Of a DNA stretch of 64,000 bases, positions 1 through 9,564 are shown one piece after another. Below the pieces are notes generated by a model. It was not told the origin of the DNA. It was given only the letters and a program-made list of their open reading frames with translations, and made no database searches. The stretch spans positions 1,860,001-1,924,000 of the forward strand of contig NZ_LT906453.1 in assembly GCF_900187045.1 (NCBI RefSeq), given 5' to 3'. This DNA is from Dermatophilus congolensis. GTDB lineage: Bacteria > Actinomycetota > Actinomycetes > Actinomycetales > Dermatophilaceae. Every line of letters begins with the position of its first letter. The first letter of the stretch is position 1. The translations under genes and the position numbers were made by a program.

Positions 1-2
1 AC

Positions 3-272
3 GAGGTCGAAGACTTCGGTGACAGCTTCCGCATCATTTCCGAAGCCAGTGACTTCGTTGCCGTCCGCACAGCCCTGCAAGAGGCCGGCGTGGACTATGA
101 CTCTGCCGAAGCGGAATTCGTCCCGAACCTGCAGGTTCCGCTCGATCTCGAAGGTGCGCGCAAAATGTTGCGTGTCGTCGACGCCCTCGAAGACAGCGAC
201 GACGTGCAGAACGTCTTCGTTAACGGAGACATCTCACCTGAGGTGGCCGCTCAGCTCGAAGACGAAGACTGA
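3..272 (+). CDS. YebC/TACO1 family protein, C-terminal part
   Basis: The gene enters from outside the window, so only about the last 89 residues are present. The frame reads through [14 protein letters not shown] and [11 protein letters not shown] and ends in an acidic tail, which is the usual end of YebC-family proteins (about 250 residues when complete). Family members have been described as transcriptional regulators and more recently as translation factors acting at proline stretches; nothing here decides between these. It lies just upstream of ruvC, the standard order yebC-ruvC-ruvA-ruvB in actinobacteria. A strong hairpin follows, so transcription probably ends before ruvC. Confidence 0.9.
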   Translation, partial: EVEDFGDSFRIISEASDFVAVRTALQEAGVDYDSAEAEFVPNLQVPLDLEGARKMLRVVDALEDSDDVQNVFVNGDISPEVAAQLEDED

Positions 273-298
273 GCACACTTTCTGCGCACACGCGTGAA

Positions 299-348
299 TG
301 TGTGAGAGCGCCAGGTGGCTCATTAAGACCTCCTGGCGCTCTCACACA
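299..348. terminator. Hairpin between yebC and ruvC
   Basis: Perfect 17-bp inverted repeat: arms 299-315 and 332-348, with a 16-base loop. There is no T-run on either side, as is common for actinobacterial terminators. Confidence 0.75.
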
Positions 349-376
349 TGTAAAGAACAAACGAAGAGGAGCAGCG

Positions 377-895
377 GTGCGAGTTCTGGGAGTAGATCCA
401 GGATTGACCCGATGTGGTGTAGGCGTAGTCGACGGTGCTCCTGGAAGACAACTGCGCATGGTTGCGGTAGGTGTAATCCGAACCCCCACTGGCGATCCGA
501 TTCACGAACGGCTCAATTCTTTGGCTGGTCAACTCGATGAGTGGCTCGATCAATACCAGCCTGAATCAATTGCCGTGGAACGAGTTTTCGCCCGCAATGA
601 CGTGAGTACGATCATGGGCACTGCACAAGCCAGCGCCATCCCTATGCTGGCTGCAGCCCGAAGAGAAGTGCCGTTAGCACTTCATACACCCAGTGAGGTT
701 AAAGCTGCGGTTACGGGAAATGGGCGGGCCGATAAAGCGCAGGTGACAGCTATGATCACTCGGATTTTAGCTCTGAACGCTCCTCCTAAACCCGCTGATG
801 CGGCGGATGCCTTGGCGCTAGCGGTGTGCCACGTGTGGCGTGGGGGAGCGGCGGCACGTATTGAGCAGGCAACAAAGCGGGCGCAAGGGCGCTGA
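377..895 (+). CDS. ruvC: Holliday junction resolvase RuvC
   Basis: A 172-residue endonuclease that cuts Holliday junctions symmetrically, working with RuvAB at the end of recombination and in rescue of stalled forks. The family length is about 173. The N-terminus reads VRVLGVDPG, placing the first catalytic Asp at residue 7; AVERVF supplies the Glu, and [14 protein letters not shown] near residues 138-151 carries the C-terminal Asp pair. The GTG at 377 is chosen because AGGAG lies five bases upstream and it gives the family length; a longer reading from 302 would run through the hairpin. ruvA follows after a 124-bp gap holding a LexA-like box, so ruvC and ruvAB may be separately controlled. 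Confidence 0.96.
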   Translation: MRVLGVDPGLTRCGVGVVDGAPGRQLRMVAVGVIRTPTGDPIHERLNSLAGQLDEWLDQYQPESIAVERVFARNDVSTIMGTAQASAIPMLAAARREVPLALHTPSEVKAAVTGNGRADKAQVTAMITRILALNAPPKPADAADALALAVCHVWRGGAAARIEQATKRAQGR

Positions 896-937
896 GAGGC
901 AACGTTTTACCTTCGGTGGGATGCGGTAGCGTTGCAA

Positions 938-953
938 GCGAACACATGTCCGA
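938..953. promoter_or_regulatory. Candidate LexA (SOS) box upstream of ruvA
   Basis: GCGAACACATGTCCGA matches the actinobacterial LexA operator TCGAAC-N4-GTTCGA at 10 of 12 defined positions. It sits 67 bp before the ruvA start. SOS control of ruv genes is known in several actinobacteria; the assignment here is inference from the motif. Confidence 0.5.
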
Positions 954-1019
954 ATATGTGCCTTGCGTTCTCCGGTGGCGTGAGGTGCCCGACGCAAAAC
1001 AGCACGGTTTAGGAGAAGC

Positions 1020-1631
1020 ATGATCGCCTCGATCAGCGGCACGGTCATCAGTGCAGGGCTAGATCAGGCTGTGATTGTGGTTGGGGGTGTGGGGCTACAG
1101 GTGCGCCTCACTCCTGCCACCGCGGCCTCACTGCGAGTTGGAGAACAGGCAGAGCTGGCCACGACCCTAGTGGTTCGTGAAGATGCGTGGACTTTGTACG
1201 GATTCGCTGATGCGCAGGAGAAAGAAATTTTCGAGGTTGCGCAAAGCGTCAGTGGAGTGGGCCCCAGGATGGCGTTGGCCATGCTGGCGGTGTTCACACC
1301 TGCCCGGCTGGCGACAGCGATCTCTGCAGGAGAAGTCGCTGCTTTGGTGAAAGTTCCTGGCATCGGTAAGAAAAGCGCCGAACGAATCATTTTGGAGCTG
1401 CGCGAAAAGATGACGGCACTCGGCCTTGACGAAAACGCCCACCATGAAGAGCCCGCTGCCAGTAGCAGTGATGAACCGGCCTGGAACGGTTCAGTATCTG
1501 AAGCTCTCATAAGTCTGGGCTGGTCTGCCAAACAAGCTGAGGCAGCCCTGGGGCGAGTAGCGAAAACCGTGGATGCTGATGCTCCCGTGGGGGTCGCTTT
1601 GAAAGCCGCGCTGCAGGAGCTCAGCCGGTGA
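1020..1631 (+). CDS. ruvA: Holliday junction DNA helicase subunit RuvA
   Basis: RuvA (203 aa) binds four-way junctions as a tetramer and loads the RuvB motor. The N-terminal OB fold starts MIASISGTV. The two helix-hairpin-helix elements are seen as [13 protein letters not shown] (about residues 78-90) and [16 protein letters not shown] (about 112-127). An acidic linker leads to the C-terminal RuvB-contacting domain with [22 protein letters not shown] lies just before the ATG. The last four bases overlap the ruvB start (GTGA), so the two are translationally coupled, as expected for subunits of one complex. Confidence 0.97.
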   Translation: MIASISGTVISAGLDQAVIVVGGVGLQVRLTPATAASLRVGEQAELATTLVVREDAWTLYGFADAQEKEIFEVAQSVSGVGPRMALAMLAVFTPARLATAISAGEVAALVKVPGIGKKSAERIILELREKMTALGLDENAHHEEPAASSSDEPAWNGSVSEALISLGWSAKQAEAALGRVAKTVDADAPVGVALKAALQELSR

Positions 1632-2785
1632 GCCCTTTAGGAGAGCACTCGGCAGACCCGTGGGACGACGGCTCGTATGACGCATCACCACGCATCGTTG
1701 ACCCCAGCGCACACGTGGATGAAACCGGTGACGAACGCCAGATCGAAGCTGCGCTACGCCCGAAACGGCTTGCGGAGTTCCCTGGTCAGCGTCGCGTCCG
1801 TGACCAGCTAGGCCTTGTTATTGAAGCTGCTAAGCGTCGGGCCTCCAGCCCGGACCACATTCTTTTATCTGGGCCGCCGGGGCTGGGTAAAACCACGCTT
1901 GCCATGATCGTGGCCTCTGAGCTTGGCGCCCCTATCCGTATTACGAGCGGGCCAGCTATCCAGCACGCTGGGGACTTGGCTTCCATCCTGTCGTCGCTGA
2001 CCGAAGGGGAAGTGCTTTTCCTCGACGAAATTCATCGTATGGCCCGACCCGCTGAGGAAATGCTCTATCTAGCGATGGAGGACTTCCGTGTCGACATCAT
2101 CGTTGGGAAAGGCCCAGGCGCTACGGCAATTCCGTTGGAGCTGGCACCTTTCACTGTGGTGGGGGCCACCACGCGGGCTGGTTTGCTGCCCGCTCCTTTG
2201 CGTGATCGTTTCGGGTTTACTGGGCATCTTGATTTTTATGACAGTGGCGAGCTCCTTGCCATTGTTCGCAGGTCAGCGAATCTTCTTGATGTCGAGGCAA
2301 CTGATGAAGGTCTTGCCCAGATAGCTGACCGCTCACGTGGCACCCCTCGGATCGCTAATCGGCTTTTGCGGCGGGTGCGTGACTGGGCACAGGTGCATGG
2401 AAGCGGTGTGCTCGATGCTGATGCTGCTTGTGCGGCGTTGGAGTTGTTTGACGTTGACAGTCGCGGGTTGGATCGTCTTGACCGTGCTGTGCTGGATGCG
2501 TTGTGTCGTCGTTTTGGAGGTGGACCTGTTGGGGTCGCGACATTAGCTGTCGCGGTGGGGGAAGAACCAGACACTGTTGAGACCGTTGCAGAACCATTCC
2601 TGGTACGCGAGGGACTCATGGTGCGTACAGCACGTGGTCGGGTTGCTGCTTCAGCGGCCTTTGAGCATTTAGGAATCCCTGTTCCTGATAATCCGGCACT
2701 GTCTATGCCCGGTGCGCAACGGAACTCAGGATCGGTTCCAACCGTCGAGAATGATCAAGGCGGCTCAGGTATAGGACGGCTATAG
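1628..2785 (+). CDS. ruvB: Holliday junction branch-migration ATPase RuvB
   Basis: AAA+ motor of the RuvAB complex, 385 aa including about 35 extra N-terminal residues that are acidic and poorly conserved. Visible motifs are Walker [12 protein letters not shown], Walker [10 protein letters not shown], sensor I GATTRAG, the arginine-finger region PLRDRFG, and the C-terminal winged helix. A C-terminal extension of about 35 Ser/Gly-rich residues follows the normal family end. Starts with GTG overlapping the ruvA stop. Confidence 0.97.
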   Translation: MSPLGEHSADPWDDGSYDASPRIVDPSAHVDETGDERQIEAALRPKRLAEFPGQRRVRDQLGLVIEAAKRRASSPDHILLSGPPGLGKTTLAMIVASELGAPIRITSGPAIQHAGDLASILSSLTEGEVLFLDEIHRMARPAEEMLYLAMEDFRVDIIVGKGPGATAIPLELAPFTVVGATTRAGLLPAPLRDRFGFTGHLDFYDSGELLAIVRRSANLLDVEATDEGLAQIADRSRGTPRIANRLLRRVRDWAQVHGSGVLDADAACAALELFDVDSRGLDRLDRAVLDALCRRFGGGPVGVATLAVAVGEEPDTVETVAEPFLVREGLMVRTARGRVAASAAFEHLGIPVPDNPALSMPGAQRNSGSVPTVENDQGGSGIGRL

Positions 2786-3227
2786 GAGACTGACACACAC
2801 CCCCACGAGTCGCGCGCTTGGACACATCGACGCGTCACCTAGACTCGGAGGGCGCAAAGGCGCTCTCACCGTGCGCAACCGGACACTCCACGACCGTGGC
2901 GCGACCCCGGGGGAACGGTCATCGTGACTCCGTAGAAGTGCAGGCGTGGTGAGTCCGTCCATGTGTACGGTGCAGCACCGCACGACAGTGTGCACCGCTC
3001 GGTGCGTGCCATCCGTGGAGGCGTATCCGCTGATTCGCTTGATCGGCGTCGATGCTCGTCTCAGCCTGACCGGCTCGTACGGCTGGCCAGCGAACGCATA
3101 ACTCCACCAGAACAACGAGGACGATTCATGCATAGGATCCGGAACCGTCGGGCCCGCCCGGCGCCGTGGACGCGCGACTCGCTCGATCACTCGAGTGATC
3201 GCAGCAACTCGGTGAGCAGGGGGCGTC
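2786..3227. other. Unassigned 440-bp gap before secD
   Basis: No gene I recognise. In most actinobacteria yajC lies here, upstream of secD, but no YajC-like membrane segment is readable in any frame. The stretch looks more GC-rich than its neighbours and contains several short inverted repeats, including a perfect 18-bp palindrome at 3184-3201. It may be a long 5' leader, a decayed gene or inserted DNA. Confidence 0.5.
3184..3201. repeat. Perfect 18-bp palindrome upstream of secD
   Basis: CGATCACTCGAGTGATCG reads the same on both strands with no loop. It ends 26 bp before the secD start codon. A zero-loop palindrome suits a dimeric protein operator better than a terminator. The binding protein is unknown. 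Confidence 0.6.
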
Positions 3228-5174
3228 GTGGCGAGTGAGGGATCAAACGTCGGGGTTGAAAGCGGAGCGCGCCGCACCAACACCCGACCGGCACACAAAC
3301 GCGCCACCTCTGACCTGGTGATATGTACTTTCATATCGCTTGGTTTGGTGGTACTGCTTGCTTTGTCCGCCACGATGTGGGGTGGGCAGTGGGCTCCCAA
3401 GCTGGGTCTGGACCTTGAAGGCGGTACGCAGATGATTCTGCAGCCGCAAACACAAAATGGGCAGACCGTCGATCAACAGCAGCTTGATCAAGCTGTTGAC
3501 ATCATCCGTGCCCGTGTTGACGGGCAAGGTGTGGCTGAAGCTGAAGTCTCTACGCTCGGAAACAACGTTGTTGTCTCTGTCCCGGGCCGGATGACTAAGC
3601 AGCAGGAGGACGGCCTTCGCGCCAGTTCACAGATGGCATTCCGTCCAGTACTGGGCATGATCCCTGTCCAGCCGCCGGGTGCTACCCCCTCGCCGACACA
3701 GAGCCCAGCTCCCAGCGGTTCTGCGAGCAGTCCACCAGCAGCCAAGCCTGGTACAACTCCCGCCCCGTCTGGGTCGCCTTCAGCTGCTGCGACTCCCTCG
3801 GCGTCCACTCCTGCTGGTCGCCCTAAGGCAGCCGCTGCTCCTGCGCCGGCACCGAAGCCGACTACACCAGCGCCTACGACACCTGCTCCTACGGGTAGCG
3901 CATCTCCTACTGCAGCTCCAACGGGTAAGCCCACTGGTGCCCCCACCGGTAAGCCGACGGCACCGGCTGCGCCTCCTACGATCACTGCAGATGTGCGTAA
4001 AGACCCAACCAAGCTGATCGAGGCAGCTACCTCAGAGGGGTGGCTCACCCCCGAGCTCCAAGAGGAGCTGAAGCAGATCAACTGCCAGAAGCAAGAAGTG
4101 ACTAAGCGTCCTGACCCGAACAAAGCCACCGTTGCTTGCGCTAGCGATGGTCAGAGCTTGTACGTTCTGGGACCGACAGTGATGGACGGTAACAACATCG
4201 CTGATGCTTCTTCAGGTATGGCCACGAACCCGCAGACGGGACAGCCCACCGGTGGTTACGAAGTCCAGTTGAAGACGCACGATGACTACGTCCAGGCGTA
4301 CGCGACGATTTCTGGATACATGGTCAAGCTGGGTCAGCCGCGTAACCAGTTGGCAGCTGTCCTTGACAACCGGGTTATTTCGGCACCGTATTTCTCTTCT
4401 GCCATTACCGGTGGTCAGGCTTCGATTTCCGGTAACTTCACTGCTGATCAGGCCAAGTTGCTTGCTGATCAGTTGAAGTTCGGTGCGCTTCCGATGTCTT
4501 TTGAGGTGCAGAGCACCGATAACGTCTCTCCGACCGTGGGTGGCGACCAGCTGCGCAACGGTCTGATTGCCGGTCTGCTTGGTCTGATTCTCGTTTTCGT
4601 GTACTTCCTGTGGCAGTACCGCATCACCGGTTTGGTTGTGGTCTCTTCTGTGCTGCTCGTGGCGGCGTTGACCTACATCATCTTGACCTTGCTCGGTTGG
4701 GGCTACAACCTGCGCCTCACCATGGCTGGGGTGACGGGTGCGATTGTTGCGATTGGCACTACTGCGGACTCGTTCATCGTGTACTTCGAACGTGTTCGTG
4801 ATGAGGCTCGAGAAGGTAAACGCCTGGCAGCAGCGGTTGAATCCGGGTGGCTTCGGGCGCGGCGCACGATCCTTATCTCGGACAGCGTGAACCTCATCGC
4901 GGCTGTTGTTTTGTACTTGCTCGCAGCGGCGAACGTGCGCGGATTCGCGTTCATGCTGATCGTGACGACACTGCTGGACCTTTTCGTGACGTTCCTCTTT
5001 ACGCATCCGCTGCTGACGCTGCTGGCTCGTACGAAGTTCTTCTCTTCTGGCCACAAGTTGTCCGGCTTCGACCCGAAGACTCTCGGCACGGATGCTGGAT
5101 ATAAGGGTGCTGGACGATTCGTGCCGGGTCCGACTGCGGGTGCTGCCCGCCCGACCGGAGGTAGCCACGCATGA
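3228..5174 (+). CDS. secD: Protein translocase subunit SecD
   Basis: SecD (648 aa) forms SecDF with SecF and uses the proton motive force to pull exported proteins off the SecYEG channel. The first membrane segment is near residues 28-50, followed by the conserved LGLDLEGGTQMIL. The external P1 domain is split by an unusually long low-complexity linker (about residues 140-255) rich in Pro, Ala, Thr and Ser. The remaining five membrane segments lie between about 445 and 610. GTG start; the stop overlaps the secF ATG by four bases. Confidence 0.95.
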   Translation: MASEGSNVGVESGARRTNTRPAHKRATSDLVICTFISLGLVVLLALSATMWGGQWAPKLGLDLEGGTQMILQPQTQNGQTVDQQQLDQAVDIIRARVDGQGVAEAEVSTLGNNVVVSVPGRMTKQQEDGLRASSQMAFRPVLGMIPVQPPGATPSPTQSPAPSGSASSPPAAKPGTTPAPSGSPSAAATPSASTPAGRPKAAAAPAPAPKPTTPAPTTPAPTGSASPTAAPTGKPTGAPTGKPTAPAAPPTITADVRKDPTKLIEAATSEGWLTPELQEELKQINCQKQEVTKRPDPNKATVACASDGQSLYVLGPTVMDGNNIADASSGMATNPQTGQPTGGYEVQLKTHDDYVQAYATISGYMVKLGQPRNQLAAVLDNRVISAPYFSSAITGGQASISGNFTADQAKLLADQLKFGALPMSFEVQSTDNVSPTVGGDQLRNGLIAGLLGLILVFVYFLWQYRITGLVVVSSVLLVAALTYIILTLLGWGYNLRLTMAGVTGAIVAIGTTADSFIVYFERVRDEAREGKRLAAAVESGWLRARRTILISDSVNLIAAVVLYLLAAANVRGFAFMLIVTTLLDLFVTFLFTHPLLTLLARTKFFSSGHKLSGFDPKTLGTDAGYKGAGRFVPGPTAGAARPTGGSHA

Positions 5175-6403
5175 GCAAGCTCACCGATTTCGGAAATGAC
5201 CTGTACACGGGTCAACGTTCAATCCCGTTTGTGGGGAAGCTGAGGCTTTGGCTTTCTATCTCAGCGGTTTTGATGGTGATCGTTGCGTTGGGTGTGGGGC
5301 TTCGTGGCCTTAACCCCGGTATCGAGTTCACTGGAGGGTCGGACTTCCGGGTTTCTGGTGTTGCCGACACGCAGAGCTATGACACGAAAGCTCAGGCTGC
5401 AGTTAAGGGTGCTTCTGGCATCGATGTCGCTTCTTCGACGGTAATCAGTGGGAACACGGTCCGTATCCAAACGGAGCGGATGAAAGATGACTCGGTTCGG
5501 CAGGTTAGTGCCGCGCTTGCGAAGACTTTCGGTGTTCCCGTCGAGAATGTGAACTCTTCGGTTGTGGGTCCTTCGTGGGGTGAGTCTGTCTCCCAGCAGG
5601 CGATCCAGGCTCTCGTGGTCTTCCTCGTCATTGTTTCGTTGGTGCTGGCCTTGTACTTCCGTACGTGGAAGATGTCGTTGGCTGCGCTGATTGCTTTGGC
5701 GCACGACATGATCGTGACGGTCGGTATTTATGCCTTGGCCGGTTTTGAGATCACGCCAGCTTCGACTATCGGGTTCCTCACTGTTCTCGGATATTCGATT
5801 TATGACACGGTGGTTGTGTTCGACAAGGTTCGTGAGAACACTGCCGAGGCAGCCAAGACGGGGCGTCAGACGTATTCAGAGGCCGCGAACTTGGCGGTGA
5901 ACCAGACGCTCATCCGTTCGATTAACACCACGATCGTGGCTTTGCTGCCGATTCTTGCGGTGTTGGTGATGGGCTTCACGGTGATCGGTCCGGGAACTTT
6001 GCTGGACTTGTCGTTGTCGCTGTTTGTCGGTGTCAGCGTGGGCGTGTACAGCTCCATCTGTATTGCGACACCGTTGTTGGCGCATTGGCGTGAGAAAGAG
6101 CCTGCTATGCGTGAGTTGTCGGTGCGTGCTCGCAAGCGGCGTGAGCAGCTTGAGCAGCAGGGTGTGCGCGTGGATGCTCGCGGCTATGTTGAGCAGTCCG
6201 TAATGGCGGATCAGTCAGCTGGGGATGCCCCAGCCCCTGAGCCGGTTCCGGCGCGTACGGGTGCGTTTGAGCGTCCGGTTCCTTTGGCTTCGGATCAGGA
6301 GGTCGGTCCGCAAACGATGACTGGCCGTTTGATTCACCCGTCGATGTTGCAGGAAGAGTCGAAGGGTAAAAAGAAGAAGAGGTTTGGTCGCAAGTCTCGC
6401 TGA
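5171..6403 (+). CDS. secF: Protein translocase subunit SecF
   Basis: SecF (410 aa) is the partner of SecD in the proton-driven export complex of the plasma membrane. TM1 lies near residues 22-43, followed by the signature GIEFTGGSDFRV; five further membrane segments fall between about 140 and 305, with YDTVVVFDKVREN in a cytoplasmic loop. The C-terminal ~100 residues are charged, cytoplasmic and end in a Lys/Arg-rich tail. ATGA overlap with secD shows coupling. A 24-bp perfect hairpin closes the operon. Confidence 0.96.
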   Translation: MSKLTDFGNDLYTGQRSIPFVGKLRLWLSISAVLMVIVALGVGLRGLNPGIEFTGGSDFRVSGVADTQSYDTKAQAAVKGASGIDVASSTVISGNTVRIQTERMKDDSVRQVSAALAKTFGVPVENVNSSVVGPSWGESVSQQAIQALVVFLVIVSLVLALYFRTWKMSLAALIALAHDMIVTVGIYALAGFEITPASTIGFLTVLGYSIYDTVVVFDKVRENTAEAAKTGRQTYSEAANLAVNQTLIRSINTTIVALLPILAVLVMGFTVIGPGTLLDLSLSLFVGVSVGVYSSICIATPLLAHWREKEPAMRELSVRARKRREQLEQQGVRVDARGYVEQSVMADQSAGDAPAPEPVPARTGAFERPVPLASDQEVGPQTMTGRLIHPSMLQEESKGKKKKRFGRKSR

Positions 6404-6412
6404 TGTGAGTAG

Positions 6413-6464
6413 GTGAGATGGCGTGAGGGGCACACCGTTTGGTGTGCCCCTCACGCCATCTCAC
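6413..6464. terminator. Strong hairpin after secF
   Basis: Perfect 24-bp stem (6413-6436 with 6441-6464) and a GTTT loop. One of the strongest hairpins in the window; it separates secDF from apt. Confidence 0.85.
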
Positions 6465-6523
6465 GGGGTTGTTGGGCAAGTGCTGGGGATGGGGGTGGGG
6501 GTTGATGGTTTAGGCTCACGTTC

Positions 6524-7057
6524 GTGTCACAACGCACTGATCTGGCCCGCCTTGTTTCTTCTCGTCTGGTTGATGTGGAAGATTTCCCTTCTCCGGGTGT
6601 CCTTTTTAAGGACTTCACCCCTGTGTTAGCTGACCCTGAGGTAATGCGCGCTGTGGTGGATGATGTTGTTGCGCGTTTTTCGGGTGAGGTGGATGCGGTT
6701 GCGGGCGTGGAAGCGCGTGGCTTCATGTTGGGTGCGGCCTGTGCTGTAGCGATGGGTGTGGGATTTGTTCCGATTCGTAAGGCGGGCAAGCTTCCACGGG
6801 CTACGTTCAGTGCGGAGTATTCGCTTGAGTATGGTTCGGCAACGTTGGAAGTTCATCAGGATGCCTTTTCCCCTGGGGACCGGGTGTTGGTGATGGATGA
6901 TGTGTTGGCTACGGGTGGTACGGCGTTTGCTGCGTGTTCGTTGGTTCGGCGTACGGGTGCCAGTGTCGTTGCTTTCGACACAGTGGTAGAGATCGCTGCG
7001 TTGGGGGGGCGGCAGCGGCTAGTTGATGAGCAGGTGCACAGCCTTCTCGTGGTGTGA
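6524..7057 (+). CDS. apt: Adenine phosphoribosyltransferase
   Basis: Converts adenine and PRPP to AMP and pyrophosphate (purine salvage, cytosol). At 177 aa it has the family length. The PRPP-binding loop VLVMDDVLATGGT is at about residues 124-136, and GVEARGFMLGAA and RKAGKLP are also typical. GTG start. It lies between secDF and rel, a conserved actinobacterial order (secD-secF-apt-rel), linking purine salvage to the purine-nucleotide alarmone enzyme next door. Confidence 0.95.
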   Translation: MSQRTDLARLVSSRLVDVEDFPSPGVLFKDFTPVLADPEVMRAVVDDVVARFSGEVDAVAGVEARGFMLGAACAVAMGVGFVPIRKAGKLPRATFSAEYSLEYGSATLEVHQDAFSPGDRVLVMDDVLATGGTAFAACSLVRRTGASVVAFDTVVEIAALGGRQRLVDEQVHSLLVV

Positions 7058-7129
7058 GGGGCGCAGAGCGAACACGGTGTGAGGTAGTGAAAAAAGGCGA
7101 CGGACAGTCAGGGGCACTATTATTTCTTC

Positions 7130-9484
7130 ATGAACGACACTCCGGCCCGAACGCAGCAGACGCCGCCTGAATCTCATTCGGTTGCGTCCTCCTCGTCCGC
7201 GGGTGGGTGGATGCGGGCACGTTTGGCGTGGTGGAGCACGCCGCGTGGTTCTGTGACTCCAGCGATTGAGCCGTTGGTTCGTGCGGTGCGTCAGGCGCAT
7301 CCGAAGGATGATATTGCATTGATTGAGCGCGCTTATGAGGTGGCTGAGCGGGTTCACAGTGGGCAGTTCCGTAAGAACGGTGATCCGTACATCACGCATC
7401 CGATTGCGGTGGCGAGCATTCTTGCTGAGTTGGGGATGACGTCGACCACGATCGCGGCTGCTTTGCTTCATGACACGGTTGAGGACACTGATTACAGCCT
7501 TGAGGAAGCTCGAAGCGATTTCGGGGAAGAGATCGCGATGCTTGTTGATGGCGTGACGAAGCTGGACAAGGTCACGTACGGCGATGCTGCGAAGGCTGAG
7601 ACGGTACGAAAGATGGTCATCGCGATGTCGAAAGACATCCGGGTGTTGGTGATCAAGCTGGCTGACCGGTTGCATAACGCGCGTACGTGGAAGTACGTCA
7701 GTGCCCAGAAGGCGCAGCCTAAAGCGAAAGAGACGTTGGAGATTTATGCGCCTTTGGCTCATCGCCTTGGCATGAACACGATCAAGTGGGAGTTGGAAGA
7801 TCTTTCTTTCGCGACGCTGTATCCGAAGGTGTATGACGAGATTGTGCGGATGGTGGGGGAGCGGGCACCTGCGCGGGAGGAATATCTGGCGAAGGTGAAG
7901 GATCAGGTGAGCTCTGATCTGAAGAAGGCGGGGATGGATGCCACGGTGACGGGGCGTCCGAAGCACTACTACTCCGTGTATCAGAAGATGATTGTGCGGG
8001 GTCGTGATTTTGATGAGATTTACGACCTGGTGGCTGTGCGGGTGTTGGTGGACACGATTCGTGATTGTTATGCGGCTGTGGGTGCGGTGCATGCGCGGTG
8101 GACGCCGATGCCGGGGCGTTTCAAGGATTACATTGCGATGCCGAAGTTCAATCTGTATCAGTCGTTGCATACGACGGTGGTGGGGCCACAGGGAAAGCCT
8201 GTGGAGATCCAGATTCGTACGCATCAGATGCATCAGCGGGCTGAGTATGGGGTCGCTGCGCATTGGAAGTACAAGGAGAAGTCCGGTGGGGTGCCGAGCA
8301 GTATGGCCCAGCCGGTGGAGAACGGTCATACGGATTTGGATTGGTTGCGTCAGGTTCTGGATTGGCAGAAGGAGACGCGTGATCCTGGCGAGTTTTTGGA
8401 TTCGTTGCGGTTTGAGATCAATAGCCGCGAGGTGTACGTGTTTACGCCTCGGGGTGAAGTGATTGGTCTTCCGACGGGTGCTACTCCGGTGGATTTTGCG
8501 TATGCGGTGCATACCGAGGTGGGACATCACACGATTGGGGCTCGGGTTAATGGTCGTTTGGTGCCGTTGGAGAGCCGTTTGGAGAACGGTGATGTCGTTG
8601 AGGTTTTGACGAGCAAGGTTGATGGGCACGGCCCTTCGCGGGACTGGATTGATTTTGTTAAGTCGCCTCGGGCGCGGAACAAGATTCGTGCGTGGTTCAC
8701 CAAGGAGCGTCGTGAGGAGTCGATTGAGCGCGGCAAGGATGAGATCACGAAGGTGATGCGTAAGCGTCATCTTCCGTTGCAGCGGTTGATGACGGCGCAG
8801 ATGCTGGAGTCTATTGCTACGGGGTTGGGGCAGAAGGACATCAGTGGTTTGTATGCCTCGGTGGGGGAGAGGAATATCTCTGCCGAGTCGGTGGTGGATC
8901 GTATTGTTCGCTCGCTTGGCGGTGAGGAAGGCGCTTCGGAGGATCTTGCTGAAGCAACGATTCCGGGGGCGCGTAACACTGGTCCTGCTGATGCGGGGGG
9001 CACGGATTCGGGTGTCACTGTTGTTGGTGTTTCGGATGTGTGGACGAAGTTGGCGCGTTGTTGTAGCCCGGTTCCTGGTGACGACATCATCGGGTTTGTG
9101 ACGCGGGGTAAGGGGATTTCGGTGCATCGCCGGGATTGCCCGAACGCTGATTCTTTGTTGGCGCAGCTGGAGCGGATTCGTCAGGTGCAGTGGGCGCCGA
9201 GTTCGGCGAGTGTGTTCCGGGCGCAGATTGAAATTGAGGCGATTGATAGGCAGGGGTTGTTGGCGGAGATCACGAGTGTGATCACGGATCAACGTATCGG
9301 CATTGTGGAGTCTAGTGCGCGGTCAACGAAGAACGATCACATGGCGTATATGAAGTTCACGTTCGAGATGGGGGATGCGAGCCATCTGGACCATATAGTG
9401 CGTAATTTGCGTCGGATTGATGGGGTGTATGACGTGCGTAGGGCATTGGGGTCTCAGGCTAGGGGGCATGGTCAGCGGCGGTGA
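7130..9484 (+). CDS. rel: Bifunctional (p)ppGpp synthetase/hydrolase Rel
   Basis: Long RelA/SpoT homologue (784 aa) that makes and degrades (p)ppGpp in the stringent response. The hydrolase HD domain carries LLHDTVEDT (His-Asp near 114-115). The synthetase domain has GRPKHYYSVYQKM and the RFKD motif near residues 330-333, which marks bifunctional enzymes rather than RelA-only synthetases (EXDD). A TGS domain begins at VYVFTPRGEV (about 440) and a C-terminal ACT domain lies at about 700-775. A second, short alarmone synthetase is encoded at 49206-49967. Confidence 0.97.
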   Translation: MNDTPARTQQTPPESHSVASSSSAGGWMRARLAWWSTPRGSVTPAIEPLVRAVRQAHPKDDIALIERAYEVAERVHSGQFRKNGDPYITHPIAVASILAELGMTSTTIAAALLHDTVEDTDYSLEEARSDFGEEIAMLVDGVTKLDKVTYGDAAKAETVRKMVIAMSKDIRVLVIKLADRLHNARTWKYVSAQKAQPKAKETLEIYAPLAHRLGMNTIKWELEDLSFATLYPKVYDEIVRMVGERAPAREEYLAKVKDQVSSDLKKAGMDATVTGRPKHYYSVYQKMIVRGRDFDEIYDLVAVRVLVDTIRDCYAAVGAVHARWTPMPGRFKDYIAMPKFNLYQSLHTTVVGPQGKPVEIQIRTHQMHQRAEYGVAAHWKYKEKSGGVPSSMAQPVENGHTDLDWLRQVLDWQKETRDPGEFLDSLRFEINSREVYVFTPRGEVIGLPTGATPVDFAYAVHTEVGHHTIGARVNGRLVPLESRLENGDVVEVLTSKVDGHGPSRDWIDFVKSPRARNKIRAWFTKERREESIERGKDEITKVMRKRHLPLQRLMTAQMLESIATGLGQKDISGLYASVGERNISAESVVDRIVRSLGGEEGASEDLAEATIPGARNTGPADAGGTDSGVTVVGVSDVWTKLARCCSPVPGDDIIGFVTRGKGISVHRRDCPNADSLLAQLERIRQVQWAPSSASVFRAQIEIEAIDRQGLLAEITSVITDQRIGIVESSARSTKNDHMAYMKFTFEMGDASHLDHIVRNLRRIDGVYDVRRALGSQARGHGQRR

Positions 9485-9496
9485 TTCGGCTGTGAC

Positions 9497-9541
9497 GTAA
9501 GTAGTGCGGGTTATCCATTGGAGATAACCCGCACTACTTAC
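9497..9541. terminator. Bidirectional terminator between rel and the DUF349 gene
   Basis: Perfect 19-bp stem (9497-9515 with 9523-9541) and a 7-base loop, placed between two convergent genes, so it can serve both. Confidence 0.8.
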
Positions 9542-9564
9542 ATCTATGTGGTTGTTTTAGCTGA

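Noticed and set aside
2963-3238. Open frame upstream of secD as a possible yajC
   Set aside because: The translation is Arg/Ser-rich with no membrane segment and overlaps the secD start; no similarity to YajC.
7019-9292. 757-codon minus-strand open frame opposite rel
   Set aside because: Arg/His/Pro-rich antisense translation without domain features; rel on the + strand has all expected motifs.
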